A stretch of 9,469 bases of DNA, from contig CAZXWS010000051.1 of NCBI GenBank assembly GCA_964644605.1, forward strand, positions 1 to 9,469. Reading direction: 5' to 3'. Position numbers and translations under genes: made by a program. Source of the stretch: CAZLAJ01 sp964644605. Lineage in GTDB: Bacteria > Patescibacteriota > Microgenomatia > UBA1406 > GWC2-37-13. Shown in pieces: positions 1 to 7,800 of the stretch. Positions within the stretch are counted from its first letter, which is position 1; every line of letters begins with the position of its first letter. The notes under the pieces are model-generated. The model was not told where the DNA came from. It saw only the letters and a program-made list of their open reading frames with translations, and made no database searches.

Positions 1-575
1 TCCTTACTTCGTATTTCGAGCTTAAACGGTAACAGTACTTCTTCAACCGTTTCAGACCGTAAAGTCGATATAAACTTGTTATATACCACTGAGACTTGAT
101 TGTAATCGCCGCTCAAAAACTTCTTAAGCGCAAGTTCAAAAACTGCAGAGGCGGCAGTAACAGGATACTTTTCAGAGTATTCTGCTATCACAGTTCCCCC
201 TGCTCCGTTTACGAGTGTTGCTCCTTTTTTACCTACAGCCAAAAAGTCGCATTTTTCAAGTTCAATCTGTTTAAAAAGAAAACGAGCGAGATTAGTATGA
301 AAAGTTCCGGCTAATCCTTTATTTGATGAAACAAAAATAACCAGACGTTTTTCTTTTGCATCAGGTCTCACTTGCAGCAGCGGTGAGTGTGATACATCAA
401 CACGCTGTGTTACTTTCTGGATCATCTCGGTCAGTGTTTCCAGATAAGGCCTTCCTTCTATTGCTTCAGCTTGCGCTTTGCGCATTTTTATTGCCGAAAT
501 CATCTGCATGGCTTTGGTAATCTTTTTCACGTTACCGACGGATTTTATTTTTGTTCTTACTTGCCTTAAGTTCAT
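1..575 (-). CDS. atpG: ATP synthase F1 gamma subunit, partial (3' end cut by window)
   Basis: Gamma is the central rotor shaft of F1 and couples c-ring rotation to catalysis in the alpha/beta hexamer. The frame opens at an ATG (573-575) and stays open to the window edge, giving 191 residues of a protein usually near 290. The N-terminus MNLRQVRTKIKSVGNVKKIT, followed by KAMQMISAIKMRKA, is the classic gamma N-terminal helix that enters the hexamer. A later SSNKGLAGTFHTN stretch matches the family's S(D/N)(R/K)GLAG motif. The C-terminal helix, the other half of the coiled coil, lies outside the window. It follows atpA after a 138-bp gap filled with repeats, and atpD and atpC are expected next. 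No Shine-Dalgarno sequence precedes the ATG. The identification is firm. Confidence 0.95.
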   Translation of the reverse strand, partial: MNLRQVRTKIKSVGNVKKITKAMQMISAIKMRKAQAEAIEGRPYLETLTEMIQKVTQRVDVSHSPLLQVRPDAKEKRLVIFVSSNKGLAGTFHTNLARFLFKQIELEKCDFLAVGKKGATLVNGAGGTVIAEYSEKYPVTAASAVFELALKKFLSGDYNQVSVVYNKFISTLRSETVEEVLLPFKLEIRSK

Positions 576-580
576 AGAGC

Positions 581-600
581 ACGGAAAATCACGGATTTAC
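581..600 (+). repeat. ACGGA repeat, 10-bp period
   Basis: ACGGA occurs at 581-585 and 591-595, ten bases apart, in the atpA-atpG gap just upstream of atpG. A further ACGGA lies at 649-653. This is the same core as the TCCGT arrays around atpE, but in the opposite orientation. It is a short, degenerate member of that family; no function is evident. Confidence 0.5.
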
Positions 601-649
601 CCGAACAAATTTTCAGATTATTAAAATTCTGAAAATTTGAACGGGTGAA
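596..649. repeat. Long inverted repeat (hairpin) in atpA-atpG gap
   Basis: A perfect 12-bp inverted repeat (CAAATTTTCAGA at 606-617, TCTGAAAATTTG at 628-639) has a 10-nt loop. Past a 2-base mismatch the stem continues for about 7-8 more base pairs (596-603 with 642-649, including one G-U pair). In the atp mRNA it would form a stable stem-loop between alpha and gamma. No T-tract follows on the minus strand, so it does not look like an intrinsic terminator. An RNA processing or stability element, or a decayed mobile palindrome, fits better. Confidence 0.6.
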
Positions 650-670
650 CGGATAATAAATTTTTAGTAA

Positions 671-712
671 CAATGAAACAATGCAACAATGAGACGATGT
701 ATTGTTTTCATT
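671..712. repeat. CAATGAAA-type 8-bp tandem repeat within a hairpin
   Basis: Starting at 671, CAATGAAA, CAATGCAA, CAATGAGA and CGATG follow one another with an 8-bp period. The first unit also pairs with 701-712: AATGAAACAAT (672-682) is complementary to ATTGTTTTCATT apart from one bulged base. The resulting hairpin starts right after the atpA stop codon, which is followed by further in-line stops (TGA TAA TGA). No T-run follows on the minus strand, so a terminator is not supported. Confidence 0.55.
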
Positions 713-713
713 A

Positions 714-2219
714 TCACGCCATTAATAGATTCAGATTATGTTTTACTACTTTTTCAAGCTCTTTTTCGTCTTCTTTATCTAAAATCTTATTTTTATTAAT
801 CTTTTTCAGCAATTCTTTCTGAGTCGCGTGTAAATCAGCCACATATCTATCAACAAATTCATTTACCTGATTTATGGGCAACTCATCCAAAAATCCCTGG
901 CTTCCAGCCCAAATAATCGCAACTTGAGTGGCAAGATCATATGTCTCGTGTAATCTTTGTTTTAAAATCTGTGTCATGCGGGCTCCACGATTAAGAAATT
1001 TTTTTGTTTCTGGATCCAAGTCTGACTCAAACTGTGAGAAAGCTGCTAAATCACGATACTGAGCTAAATCAAGTTTTAATTTACCTGCCACCTGTTTCAT
1101 TGCTTTCGCCTGTGCATTTCCTCCAACACGTGACACTGACAAACCGACATTAATTGCAGGGCGTATACCTGCATTAAATAAATCCGCATCCAAGAAAATT
1201 TGGCCGTCAGTGATGGAAATTACATTAGTCGGAATATACGCGGACACGTCACCCGCTAGTGTTTCAATTATTGGAAGAGCAGTGATTGATCCACCACCAT
1301 GTTCTTCATTTAAACGACATGAGCGCTCAAGCAATCGAGAGTGTAAATAGAAAACATCTCCCGGATACGCCTCGCGTCCCGCTGGTCGTCGCAAAATAAG
1401 CGAAACTTCGCGGTAAGCCCATGCGTGTTTACTTAAATCGTCATACACAACAAGGACATCTTTCCCTTTACTCATAAAATACTCCGCTACAGCCGCTGCT
1501 GCATACGGTGCTAAGTACTGAAGAGAAGCAGGATCAGAAGCAGATGCACTCACAACTATAGAATAATCCATTGACTGTCTACTTTTCAAAAGCTCCACAA
1601 CAGCCGCAATTTTAGAACTTTTTTGTCCAATTGCACAATAAATACAGACCATGTCTTGACCCTTTTGGTTCAAAATCGTATCAACAGCAATTGATGTCTT
1701 GCCTGTTCCTCGGTCGCCAATAATAAGTTCACGCTGACCTCTACCCACTGCTGTTAGCGCATCAATGGCAATAATACCTGTCTGAACAGGTACTGTGACA
1801 GATTTTCTGGCGACAACTCCCGGGGCCACTTTTTCAATAGGAAATTGTGCCTCAGCAGTAATTTGTTCGCCGCCGTCAACTGCTACACCGAGAGGATTGA
1901 CAACGCGTCCCAGTAAATCATCTGAAACAGGCATTGATAGTGTCTTACCAGTAGCTTTTGCTACTTCGCCAGCTTTTATTTTCAGATAATCACCGAGCAC
2001 AATAACACCCACTTGCCCTTCAGACATATCAATCACCATTCCTTCAACACCATTTTCAAAACGGACAATTTCACCAAAAGCGGCATTCTCCAATCCTTCA
2101 AGAAGTGCAATTCCATCCTTTACCTGCAGCACTGTACCCACTTCGGCTGCCTTTACGCGCGATTTTTTCTGTGATAATTCTTCTTCAATTTGATGTATAT
2201 ATTGATCCAGTGTAGACAT
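714..2219 (-). CDS. atpA: ATP synthase F1 alpha subunit
   Basis: The alpha subunit carries the non-catalytic nucleotide sites of F1 and supplies the arginine finger to the catalytic beta sites. The 501-residue product is full length for the family. Visible motifs are the N-terminal helix (residues about 3-20) that normally docks delta, the beta-barrel (about 24-90), the P-loop GDRGTGKTS (168-176), [10 protein letters not shown] (257-266), [20 protein letters not shown] (277-296), [14 protein letters not shown] (330-343) and the arginine finger in SVSRVGG (R364). Two normally conserved glutamines are replaced: GDRQTGKT reads GDRGTGKT (G171) and ETQAGD reads ETLAGD (L321). The start is the ATG at 2217-2219, with no Shine-Dalgarno; a TTTACAA repeat lies just upstream. 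The gaps to both neighbours (215 and 138 bp) are long for this operon. The identification is certain. Confidence 0.98.
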   Translation of the reverse strand: MSTLDQYIHQIEEELSQKKSRVKAAEVGTVLQVKDGIALLEGLENAAFGEIVRFENGVEGMVIDMSEGQVGVIVLGDYLKIKAGEVAKATGKTLSMPVSDDLLGRVVNPLGVAVDGGEQITAEAQFPIEKVAPGVVARKSVTVPVQTGIIAIDALTAVGRGQRELIIGDRGTGKTSIAVDTILNQKGQDMVCIYCAIGQKSSKIAAVVELLKSRQSMDYSIVVSASASDPASLQYLAPYAAAAVAEYFMSKGKDVLVVYDDLSKHAWAYREVSLILRRPAGREAYPGDVFYLHSRLLERSCRLNEEHGGGSITALPIIETLAGDVSAYIPTNVISITDGQIFLDADLFNAGIRPAINVGLSVSRVGGNAQAKAMKQVAGKLKLDLAQYRDLAAFSQFESDLDPETKKFLNRGARMTQILKQRLHETYDLATQVAIIWAGSQGFLDELPINQVNEFVDRYVADLHATQKELLKKINKNKILDKEDEKELEKVVKHNLNLLMA

Positions 2220-2226
2220 GATTTTA

Positions 2227-2247
2227 AATTTACAATTTACAATTAAC
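2227..2247. repeat. AATTTAC heptamer repeat upstream of atpA
   Basis: Three 7-bp units run in tandem: AATTTAC (2227-2233), AATTTAC (2234-2240) and a diverged AATTAAC (2241-2247). The array ends 7 bp before the atpA start codon, where a ribosome binding site would be expected. Confidence 0.6.
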
Positions 2248-2249
2248 CT

Positions 2250-2428
2250 ATTTAAGCACTCATGCGGATTATTTGAACGAAAAGATTTGTCCGAGTCCTG
2301 ATTCGATGCATTAGTTAACGCTATACAAAATTTATAAACTATAACTAATTGCTTCGCAATTCGGTTATTATTACTAAGAAATCAGGACAAGTTATCTTTT
2401 CAACAAATAAGTCGCATGAGTGCAAATA
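2250..2428. repeat. MITE-like element with long inverted ends between atpH and atpA
   Basis: The gap is framed by two long inverted arms at 2256-2303 and 2380-2423. Matching blocks in order are GCACTCATGCG (2256-2266 with 2413-2423), TTATTTG (2269-2275 with 2404-2410), GAAAAGAT (2279-2286 with 2394-2401) and TCCTGATT (2296-2303 with 2380-2387), giving 34 matched positions with small indels. A TATTT just outside each arm may extend the match. The 76-bp centre contains two overlapping hairpins: one at 2308-2352, and one at 2341-2368 built on AATTGC-TTC-GCAATT. It encodes no protein. The structure resembles a non-autonomous inverted-repeat element, but an operon-borne RNA structure is also possible. 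No clear target-site duplication is visible. Confidence 0.6.
2331..2359 (-). promoter_or_regulatory. Weak candidate promoter upstream of atpA
   Basis: Reading on the minus strand, TTGCGA (2359-2354), a 17-bp spacer and TATAAA (2336-2331) lie inside the inverted-repeat element. It could start a transcript for atpA and the downstream F1 genes. The region is A+T-rich, so a chance match is likely. Confidence 0.2.
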
Positions 2429-2434
2429 TTAGAC

Positions 2435-2710
2435 TTATTTCGTTACCAAATTGCTCAACTCCTGCAACTCTCCTTTAATCGACAAATCAATCATCTGCGA
2501 ACCAAACTTTATTACTACCCCAGCCACCAAACTCTTATCAACTTCATTTTCAATCCGTGCATCTTTGAGCATCGCAAAATTATTCTTTAGTTTACTCATC
2601 TCATTTTCACTCAATAGATATGGGGAAACAATATGCACAACACGTTCCTGTTGCATCTTTTCAAGCAAGTATTTTTTTAGTTCTGATTTAAGTTGAGGAT
2701 CAATTTTCAT
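2435..2710 (-). CDS. atpH: ATP synthase F1 delta subunit, minimal C-terminal form
   Basis: Delta links the peripheral stalk (b subunits) to the top of F1. The product from the ATG at 2708-2710 is only 91 residues, about half the usual 175-180. Residues 24-88 match the C-terminal delta domain: VVHIVSPYLLSENEM, then EVDKSLVAGVVIKFGSQMID, then IKGELQEL. These correspond to the family's VDPSLIGG-(I/V)R-G-(I)D-S-(I)-G-L signature. The N-terminal six-helix bundle that normally binds the alpha N-terminus is absent, leaving only a short helix (residues 5-22). There is no room for it upstream, because atpF ends 32 bp before this start. A TTG at 2719 would add only three residues and lies inside a hairpin, so I prefer the ATG. 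Position between atpF and atpA supports the call. There is no Shine-Dalgarno. Confidence 0.88.
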   Translation of the reverse strand: MKIDPQLKSELKKYLLEKMQQERVVHIVSPYLLSENEMSKLKNNFAMLKDARIENEVDKSLVAGVVIKFGSQMIDLSIKGELQELSNLVTK

Positions 2711-2735
2711 AAAAGTCAAAAATTATTAGACTTTT
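2711..2735. repeat. Stem-loop directly before atpH start
   Basis: AAAAGTC (2711-2717) and GACTTTT (2729-2735) form a 7-bp perfect inverted repeat with an 11-nt A/T loop. The stem ends one base before the atpH ATG, so in the mRNA it would sit where the ribosome loads. It may modulate delta translation, or be another AAGTC-type repeat like that between gatB and dnaE. Confidence 0.4.
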
Positions 2736-2742
2736 AACTTAT

Positions 2743-3240
2743 TTAGTCTGCCTTTTTCCCTGTGTTTGCAATAATATGCTCTGTTAGTCGCTTTTGTGCG
2801 TCATCAGTCAGGTATTCTTTCAATGCATGATTAATCATCAGTACACTTAACTCGCCTGCTTTCACTTTCATCTCTTTTTCAAGTGATCGGCGTTCTTCAT
2901 GTATCTGTTCTTTTGATGAGGCAACAATTTGCTCTGCTTCCTGTCGAGCTTTTGCTACAATTTCTTCGCGCATACTTTCTCCTTCTTTTTTTGCTCTTTC
3001 AATTTCAGCGTCCACAGATTTCTTCATTTTGGCTCTAAAACTTTTTTCCTCTTCTGCAAATTTTTCCTTCATTTTCCCTGCTTCTTCGTGAGCTTTTCGT
3101 GATTCTTCTTCAGCAGCGCGCTCCTTGTTTATAAACTTCATAAAAGGAGCTGCTAAAAATTTCTTAAAAATAATGAAGAATATAACAAAGTTCACTAACT
3201 GCGCGATCAATAGTTTTGTATCTATCCCTAAATTTTCCAT
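2743..3240 (-). CDS. atpF: ATP synthase Fo b subunit
   Basis: Subunit b forms the peripheral stalk: an N-terminal membrane anchor followed by a long coiled coil that holds F1 static while the rotor turns. The 165-residue product has the expected plan. Residues about 8-29 are one hydrophobic helix (LLIAQLVNFVIFFIIFKKFL), followed by a charged, alanine- and glutamate-rich helix to about residue 145, and then a short amphipathic tail (residues about 145-160) that would meet delta. The length is normal, so the loss seen in delta is not made up by a longer b or a b-delta fusion. Only one b gene is visible here, implying a homodimer. The start at 3238-3240 has no Shine-Dalgarno. The 94-bp gap to atpE holds a TCCGT array. 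Confidence 0.95.
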   Translation of the reverse strand: MENLGIDTKLLIAQLVNFVIFFIIFKKFLAAPFMKFINKERAAEEESRKAHEEAGKMKEKFAEEEKSFRAKMKKSVDAEIERAKKEGESMREEIVAKARQEAEQIVASSKEQIHEERRSLEKEMKVKAGELSVLMINHALKEYLTDDAQKRLTEHIIANTGKKAD

Positions 3241-3279
3241 ACTTTTTATAATATGTAATATAACTAATCGTTTCCTGTC

Positions 3280-3331
3280 GTAACCTATTTCCGTTCTCCG
3301 TCATTCTCCGTATCAATCCGTGTAAATCCGT
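3280..3331 (+). repeat. TCCGT array, copy 1 (downstream of atpE)
   Basis: TCCGT recurs at 3290, 3297, 3307, 3317 and 3327 with spacings of 7, 10, 10 and 10 bp, in a unit that begins GTAACC. The right end shares a 20-base identical stretch with copy 2 at 3627-3683. It fills most of the atpE-atpF gap. Confidence 0.75.
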
Positions 3332-3334
3332 TTT

Positions 3335-3574
<240 letters not shown>

Positions 3575-3626
3575 CTAATTTATAATAAAATTTAGTGCAA
3601 ATCTTTTTTCTGATTTCCACAGATCA

Positions 3627-3683
3627 GTAACCGATTCCTATCCGTAATCCGTACAAATCCGTAATCAATCCGTGTAAATCCGT
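3627..3683 (+). repeat. TCCGT array, copy 2 (upstream of atpE)
   Basis: TCCGT recurs at 3641, 3648, 3658, 3669 and 3679 (spacings 7, 10, 11, 10), nearly the same pattern as copy 1 and in the same orientation, again starting with GTAACC. It occupies the atpB side of the 125-bp atpB-atpE gap. The rest of the gap, towards atpE, is plain A+T-rich leader. Confidence 0.75.
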
Positions 3684-3687
3684 ATTA

Positions 3688-4434
3688 TCAATGATGCTTT
3701 ACCGTAGCTAAATCAAAAAACACTGATGTCAACATTGAAAATACCAAAGCCTGTATAAGTCCGACAAATATTTCCATCATTAAAAATGGAAATGAGGCAA
3801 GCACTGGTACTAAGAACGAAATAATCACTAGCAAGACCTCGCCCGCGAATATATTACCATACAACCGGAAACAAAATGAGATAATTCTTGAAATTTCCGA
3901 CACAATTTCCAAAATACCTAAAACAAAAGCCATCGGACCACTAAAATTAATATACTTCTTAATATATCCGGTAAATCCTACATATTTAATACCATAATAC
4001 TGTACGAGTATTATCGCCACTATACCAAGTACTAATGTTGTATTCAGATCTGCCGTATTTGCCCGAAATAAAGGCGCGTATGCAAAGCCTTCTGCTTCCT
4101 TTACACGAAGTAATATACTACCAGCACCAGGTAATAGACCAAACCAATTTTCAAATAAAATATATAAGAAAAAGGCTCCTAACCACGGGAAGAAAACCGA
4201 TATCTTTGAACCAACTACTGAGTTAAAAAGATTATAAATCTGTAGAAGAAGAAAATGAGTAAAGTAAAATAATCCATTTTTTCGCTCCTTTTTCAACTCT
4301 GCACTGTAATTGAGTGCCAGCAAAAGAAACAGAATTGTAACAATAATTGAGCTAAATAATGAATTAGTGATATGAAAGCCCGCAATATTAAACAGAGGCT
4401 CTGCCTTAATACTAATGTGAGGTCCTGTTGTCAT
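3688..4434 (-). CDS. atpB: ATP synthase Fo a subunit
   Basis: Subunit a forms the two half-channels next to the c-ring. The 248-residue product is hydrophobic, with about five or six membrane helices, and is of normal length. The key helix reads SEISRIISFCFRLYGNIFAG, where R190 is the essential arginine that faces the c-subunit glutamate (R210 in Escherichia coli). E221 and Q228 in the last helices sit where the family's polar channel residues are expected. TADLNTTL (127-134) is the usual conserved cytoplasmic-side motif. The start codon lies inside the atpI reading frame (23-nt overlap), which suggests translational coupling. There is no Shine-Dalgarno. It ends TGA, followed directly by TAA. 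Confidence 0.97.
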   Translation of the reverse strand: MTTGPHISIKAEPLFNIAGFHITNSLFSSIIVTILFLLLALNYSAELKKERKNGLFYFTHFLLLQIYNLFNSVVGSKISVFFPWLGAFFLYILFENWFGLLPGAGSILLRVKEAEGFAYAPLFRANTADLNTTLVLGIVAIILVQYYGIKYVGFTGYIKKYINFSGPMAFVLGILEIVSEISRIISFCFRLYGNIFAGEVLLVIISFLVPVLASFPFLMMEIFVGLIQALVFSMLTSVFFDLATVKHH

Positions 4435-4702
4435 TTACAATCTTAAATAAATTATAAAAAGTCATAATTACTCCAAGAACCAGAAATAAAATAGTGCATA
4501 GCGGTTTCGTCTTAAAAAACGAATCTAAAAATATTCCAAGTGCCAAACCACCGAGAAGAGGCGTGATAAGGTAAAAACCCACATTGCTATACTTCATCGC
4601 AGTTGCGAAAGAAGATCCAGCTTTCGTTTCCTCTTCAATTTCATGCTCTACTTTATTTCCGTGTTTATCTATTATAGATATTCTCTTCTTTTTCGCCTTC
4701 AT
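4412..4702 (-). CDS. atpI: AtpI/AtpZ-like ATP synthase accessory membrane protein
   Basis: This small membrane protein heads the operon, as AtpI/AtpZ proteins (PF09527 type) do. Known roles of the family are assistance in c-ring assembly and magnesium or calcium transport; the role here is inferred from family and place. From the ATG at 4702 the product is 96 residues: a basic and acidic N-terminus (1-35), helix 1 (about 40-63, GFYLITPLLGGLALGIFLD) and helix 2 (about 68-90, ending FYNLFKIV), which matches the family's G-x-x-LD ... FYNL pattern. The 3' end overlaps atpB by 23 nt in another frame. The start is uncertain. A TTG at 4729 would add nine residues but is the -35 of a likely promoter. 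The ATG at 4702 overlaps the -10. The next in-frame ATG, at 4597, gives 61 residues and still includes both helices. Confidence 0.85.
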   Translation of the reverse strand: MKAKKKRISIIDKHGNKVEHEIEEETKAGSSFATAMKYSNVGFYLITPLLGGLALGIFLDSFFKTKPLCTILFLVLGVIMTFYNLFKIVNDNRTSH

Positions 4703-4729
4703 TGTACCATTCTCGTTTTTATTCGTCAA
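4701..4729 (-). promoter_or_regulatory. Probable sigma70-type promoter of the ATP synthase operon
   Basis: On the minus strand TTGACG (4729-4724; 5 of 6 matches to TTGACA), a 17-bp spacer and TACAAT (4706-4701; 5 of 6 matches to TATAAT) form a near-consensus promoter. An A/T-only stretch, including the palindrome AAAAATTTAAATTTTT (4737-4752), lies just upstream like an UP element. It is the first good promoter before the atp genes. Predicted transcription would begin near 4694, just inside the annotated atpI frame. Confidence 0.55.
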
Positions 4730-4768
4730 TGATATAAAAAATTTAAATTTTTAACCATGCTTGTATAT

Positions 4769-4797
4769 GTAGGGAACGGTTTAAAACCGTTCCCTAC
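4769..4797. repeat. 29-bp perfect palindrome (REP-like) between dnaE and atpI
   Basis: GTAGGGAACGGTTT (4769-4782) is followed by a single A and its exact reverse complement (4784-4797), a 14-bp perfect stem. It has the GTAG...CTAC ends of dispersed REP-like palindromes and shares them with the palindrome inside gatB (9138-9165). It begins 19 bp past the dnaE stop codon. No T-tract follows on either strand, so it is not a standard intrinsic terminator, but it could protect the 3' end of the dnaE message. Confidence 0.75.
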
Positions 4798-4815
4798 TAT
4801 ATCTCACTTTGATTT

Positions 4816-7800
4816 TTACGAATTATTCATTACCACTTTCTCCAAATCAACTGCTTTTTCCATCATGATACTCATGGTGCCGTCTCGATCACTAATTTTT
4901 CCCTTCATCAGTAATATCTTATTCATGGCAATCATATTTTTATACGCCGCAAAGGTTTTTGGAAACACAACAACTTCTATTGTACCTGACTCATCAAAGA
5001 AATTAAGAAATGCCATTTCATGATTGTCTTTCTTTGTTTTTATAATTTTCTTTCCGCTCACTACGCCTGCGATTATATGTACCTTTCCATTATCTTCTGC
5101 AGTTATTTCTCCTATTTTCTTTGTGACTTTTTTTTCAAGCAACGATTGATACTTACTCAACGGATTTCTTGAAATGAGAAAACCAATAACTTCTTTCTCC
5201 ATTTGAAACAGTTCATCTTCGCTAAACTCATCAATTTCCATAAAATTATCAGTTTTGTGTTTATGCGTATCATCACTTGAAAATAATCCGAACTGCCCTT
5301 TCTCGACCTCAGTTTTTTTATCAGATACATCTTTCACAACAATCGGGTAATTCTTCAGTAATGTCGCCCGATTACCAAATTCGGTAAAAGCACCTGCTTT
5401 TATCAAACTTTCTATAGTTTTTTTATTAACTTTCCGCAACTCTACTCTGTTTAAAAAATCTGTGAAACTTGTAAAGGACCCTGCTTCACGCGCCGCTAAA
5501 ATAGAATCAATAGCAGCTCCCCCCACATTTTTGATCGCGCAGAGCCCAAATCGAATTTGGTTTTCTTCTATACTGAAGCTAAATTTAGATTTATTTATAT
5601 CAGGCTGCAGCACACTAATTTCCATCCTTTTGCACTCTTCTATTGCTTGCGCCATTTTGAGCTCACGCATAGGCCCGGCAACACCCTGTAACTCTGCCGA
5701 TAATAATGCGGTCATAAACTGTACCAGGTAATTAGCTTTCATATAGGCTGTCCAGTAAGCGATAAGACCGTAGCAAGCAGAGTGAGGTTTGTTAAATCCA
5801 TATGCAGCAAATTTTTCCATGAAGCTAAAAATATTTTCCGCGACAGTTTTTGTGTATCCTTTTTTCAAGCATCCTTCAATAAACTTCAACTGTTCTTTCT
5901 TCATCAACTCTTTTTTCTTTTTTCCCATTGCTCGACGCAGATTATCTGCCTCACCCAAGCTATATCCAGCCATTGTATGCGCAATTTCCATTACTTGTTC
6001 CTGATAAACCAACACGCCATAGGTTTCTGCAAGTACTGAAGCGAGATCTTTATGTAAGTACTTTATTTTTCGCGGATTTTTTTTCGATTCAATAAATGTC
6101 GGAATAAGATCCATTGGCCCAGGGCGGTACAAGGCAACCATAGCGATAATATCACTGATTTTTGTTGGTTGAAGATCTTTGGCTAACCGCCGCATACCGG
6201 CAGACTCGAGCTGAAAAACGCCAATCGTCTCTCCACGAGAAATTAGTTCATATGTTTTTTTATCTGTTGGTTTCAAAGACTCTAAATTCACAATATCGCC
6301 AGTAGTTTCTTTTACAAATTTTATGGTCTCTTCCAATATCGTTAAATTGCGCAGACCTAAAATATCCATTTTCATTAAGCCCACTGCTTTTGGATCCACA
6401 TTTAAATCAAGTGAGTACATGTCGTACTGAGTAGCAATCCGTCCTTCTTTTGCTTCTTTTAAAACAGGCACTATGTCCGTGAGAGGTCGATCAGCAATGA
6501 TAACACCGGCTGCATGAAGCGATGAGTGGCGGGGTAGACCTTCCAGTTTAATCGCTATGTCCAATACTTTTTTTGTTTCTTCTTCAGAATTATATGCCAA
6601 TTTTAATGGCGGATTTTCTTCAATCGCTTGTTCCAAATTTACATGAAATCCTTGCTTTGGAGGCGGAATCATTTTTGCAATCCTATCGCCTTGTGAGTAC
6701 GATAATCCGAGTGCACGGGCAACATCACGTACGGCCATGCGCGACTCCATCGTACCAAATGTAATTATTTGTGCCACTCTGTCTTCACCAAATTTATGGC
6801 GCATATACTCTATCACTTCTTCCCGACGCACATCAGCAAAGTCTAGATCAATATCAGGGGGCGAAGGTCGTTCAGGATTTAAGAATCGTTCGAAAGGAAT
6901 ATTATACTCAAGCGGGTTTAAACCAGTAATATTGAGCAAATAAGAAACTATCGAACCAGCTGCCGATCCTCTTCCAGGTCCAACTGCAATGCCATGGGAT
7001 TTCGCCCAGTTCACAAAGTCCTGGACAATTAAAAAGTACGCAGTGTATCCTTTTTGATCTATAATTCCTAATTCGTAATCAATTCTTTTCTGCACCACAT
7101 CCTGCGGATACTCTTTCACTTTATCAACATGTGACAAAACCAATTCCCGTAAATACTGTGCTGGAGTTTTACCATCAGGAATTGGATATTGAGGTAATAT
7201 CAAATTTCCATAGGGTATTTCGACATTGCACATCTCTGCTATTTTTACGCTGTTTTCAATTGCTTCAGGCAAATCTGCAAACTCGGCTTTCATTTCTTCC
7301 GGTGTCTTAAAGTAAAAATCAGGCACATCGTACATTGACAAAGGCCTGTTTTTTTCAAATACTACGCGTGCTGTTTGAATACACAATAATACTTCCTGCG
7401 CGTAAGCATCGTCTTTATTTAAATAATGCACATCATTTGTCGCGACAAGCGGAACTCCAAATTTTCGGGATAGTGCTACTAAGTCTTTATTTAGCTCATC
7501 CAATTGCTCAAGACCAGGATGTCTTTGAATCTCAATATAAAAATCTTCTTTAAAAATATCTAAATATTTTTGCAACATCTTTTCAGCTTCTTTATGCTGA
7601 TTTTGAAGAAGTAATGACGGGATTTCGCCATTCATACACCCACTCGTTGCGATAAGGCCTTCATGGTACTGTTGAAGCAGTTCAAAGTCGACACGCGGCT
7701 TATAATAAAAACCTTCTGTATTAGCGAGGCTCACAAGTTTCAACAAATTTTGATAACCTGTATTATTTTTGGCTAATAACAACAAATGAAAACGATCTCG

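Noticed and set aside
96..314. Plus-strand reading frame opposite atpG
   Set aside because: It lies antisense to clear gamma-subunit sequence and has no family features; it is a shadow of atpG.
2220..2434. Small protein gene or missing delta N-terminal domain hidden in the atpH-atpA gap
   Set aside because: The gap is dominated by inverted repeats and stop codons, and no frame gives a plausible helical-bundle sequence.
2711..2719. TTG start for atpH
   Set aside because: It adds only three residues, lies within the stem-loop, and the ATG three codons later is a normal start.
4769..4797. Intrinsic terminator after dnaE
   Set aside because: The stem is strong but no T-run follows it on the minus strand, only a mixed sequence, so the canonical terminator form is not met.
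5462..6039. Several plus-strand frames opposite dnaE
   Set aside because: They run antisense to conserved polymerase motifs and show no recognisable domain or start signal.
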